This document shows, piece after piece, positions 62,177 to 64,000 of a DNA stretch of 64,000 bases. The position numbers and the translations under genes are program-made. The first letter of the stretch is position 1. Each line of letters begins with the position of its first letter. The stretch lies in NCBI GenBank assembly GCA_947095535.1, contig OX352774.1:260311843-260375842 (forward strand), in the 5' to 3' direction. A model generated the notes under the pieces. The model ran no database searches, had not been told where the DNA came from, and saw nothing but the letters and a program-made list of their open reading frames with translations. Source of the stretch: Poecilobothrus nobilitatus (taxonomy: Eukaryota > Arthropoda > Insecta > Diptera > Dolichopodidae).

Positions 62177-64000
62177 TTGTCACGTGTTTTTTTTTTTTAT
62201 AAATTTCTTGTAGTTTCGTTAATATTTAGTATTTATTTAGTTAATGAATTTCATAAATTATATACGATAAGTATATTTCAATTTTTATTATTTATATTTA
62301 AAAATGTTTTATTTATTTATTTTTTTTTTACTGTAAACTGTCAGTTTTTAATATTATATTTAATATGTTCTTTTTTATTCCTATATCTTGAATCCTTTCA
62401 CTTCTCTAACATAATCTAACACTATAATATTAGGTATATTTAACAGTAAATTTGTGTCATAAATTTAAGTTTACTCAAAAGTTTTTTTTTGTAATATTTT
62501 TAAAATTAAAATAACAACATGACATATTTTTTTTTTTTTAATTACATAAATAAATTTCTAACATCTATAAATACATGTATGTATATGTATATTAATTTTG
62601 ATTAAGAGCGTTTTAAATTTTAAAGTAGCCATCAGATAAAAATAAATATAAATTTTTTTACATTTTGTGGTCACATTAAAGAATCCCCACATACATACAT
62701 ACACACATATATATATATGTACAATTCAATATAATTTATGAACCATCTGTTTTCAATTTCTTCCTAGTTTCTAATCTATTAACTACAAGAAATGAATAAA
62801 TTTATTTGTAAACGATTGCTTATATAAATAAAAAGAATAATAGTGAAAAATTAAAAGAAAATAGGAAAAAAAACAAAAAAGGAAAAAAAAGAAATGAAAA
62901 AGAAAATTAATTTTTTACCACCATTTCAATCAAATAATGCAAGTATTTCTATTTTTTATTTTTTTTTTTTTTCTAAGTTATTAATTGTAGGAAATTGTAT
63001 ATGTTGTGAAAACGATTTTTAAAATATCGTTCAATACATTAAACAATAATTTATTGCATACTAAAAATACAACAAAATAAATTAGAGAAAATGTTATAAA
63101 ATTTATAATCTATAGTTAATTTTTTTTTTTTTTTTTTTAACAACATCAAAATAACATCTTATATATATATTATATATGAAGTGAAGAGCAAAATAATGTA
63201 ATAACATAACGAGCAACATTAATTTATTTTTTATTTATGAGTGATACTTTGTATATATAATACTATAGGATACAAATAATTCGTGTAAAATAAAAATTAT
63301 TATTATTTTTTAATCAAATCAATTTAAGTTTTCAAATTAATATACATAAAAAAATTGGTTTTTTATGCATTTTTTGTTTTTTTTATATATATACTTTGAA
63401 TATATCAGTCGTGATCAAATGGTGATTTGAAACAAAATTTGGGATATTTTTACAACCTCATATGAATTTATTTATAGAGTAAAAAAGGCTAGAATAGTTA
63501 TTTCAAATAATACTATGTCCAGGAATACTCCTGTTATTCAAATCCATTAATAAAATTTTTGTATTTTTTTGACCGTTAAATAAAAAGTTATAAAATATAT
63601 CAAGGTATAAAATATACCAAATTTTAAATAATCTTCTTTAAATTTTAAAATATTGTATTTAACTAATTATACCTATAAAAAAAAAATACAACCTATCCAC
63701 GTTTAAATAAAAATTTTTATAATTATGATTTTTATCTTTACAAGTTAAAAAAAGAATAGAAAATTTTAAAAAAATATAGCTCGGATTGGATGAGATCGTA
63801 TTTAAAAGACTCTGTACAGTGTATATAGAACTTATCTAATGTTAAAACTTTCCGCATTAAGACGTTTATTTCGTCATATAAGTATATACAAATCATATTA
63901 TATATTATAAATTGCAACCGATAATCAGGAGAAACCTGAATTAAAGAATTCATGATGATTGTTCAAGATGAACGTTTTCTATACATTAAATTTTTGATTA
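62177..64000. other. AT-rich right end
   Basis: Poly-T and poly-A tracts and TA runs. Open frames at 62177-62419 (+) and 63738-63953 (-) have no recognisable domain. No Frizzled exon is seen. Confidence 0.5.

Noticed and set aside
1..64000. CRISPR array, operon-like bacterial system or viral insertion
   Set aside because: No regularly spaced repeats with unique spacers, no intron-free operon, no viral protein motif; all recognised genes are insect-type with spliceosomal introns, apart from the single-exon U1A-like gene.

Overview
The window looks like insect nuclear DNA, probably a fly (Diptera). It is very AT-rich, dense in homopolymer and TA/ATGT microsatellites, and its genes have small introns with AT-rich GT..AG junctions. 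The order is inferred from gene content and from a Pcc1/PIG-P pair arranged as I remember from Drosophila; I cannot name the species. A run of exactly 200 N near the left edge is a scaffold gap.

Layout. Positions 351-445 hold only the last exon of an unidentified plus-strand gene. Positions 446-10883 are mostly non-coding, with a 411-bp TIR element (6729-7139) and one copy of a dispersed repeat (7772-8480). From 10884 to 28007 is a compact block of housekeeping genes. It holds a mitochondrial pyrimidine-nucleotide carrier (SLC25A33/36, fly Rim2; + strand, 7 coding exons) and an FBXL15/Jetlag-like F-box LRR protein (- strand). A KEOPS Pcc1 subunit and PIG-P follow in one apparent transcription unit on the + strand. 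The block ends with the replication-fork factor RTF2 (- strand), an intronless U1A/U2B'' spliceosomal protein (snf type, + strand) and a ZAD-C2H2 zinc-finger protein (- strand). Most of these genes are divergent or convergent pairs with short spacers.

Positions 28008-34391 are intergenic, with a relic of a LINE RNase H tail. At 34392-35404 lies the first coding exon of a Frizzled-4-like Wnt receptor: signal peptide, complete 10-cysteine CRD, an 11-Asn linker run and TM1 to TM3. I found none of its remaining exons in the 28.6 kb to the right edge, so that stretch is probably one very long intron or the gene is broken.

The presumed intron is full of mobile DNA. It holds three tRNA-headed SINEs, each with a clear target-site duplication; a full-length but divergent U6 snRNA-like sequence; and an internally deleted, frameshifted mariner/Tc-like element. 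It also holds a TIR element carrying 259-bp tandem units, a repeat with a 477-bp internal duplication, and duplicated 3' ends of a retroelement with TTA-type tails. Several short coding-looking islands (6.1, 24.9, 47.4-49.3, 54.8, 55.3 and 59.9 kb) are not assigned to any gene.

I see no prokaryote-style defence or biosynthetic system. The most interesting items are the Pcc1-PIG-P unit, with a splice acceptor directly before the second start; the cysteine-rich insertion in PIG-P; the SINE family with differing tRNA heads; and the U6-like copy with altered catalytic-core bases. Exon joins were read by eye from splice sites and frame. Family names rest on motif recognition, with no database search.
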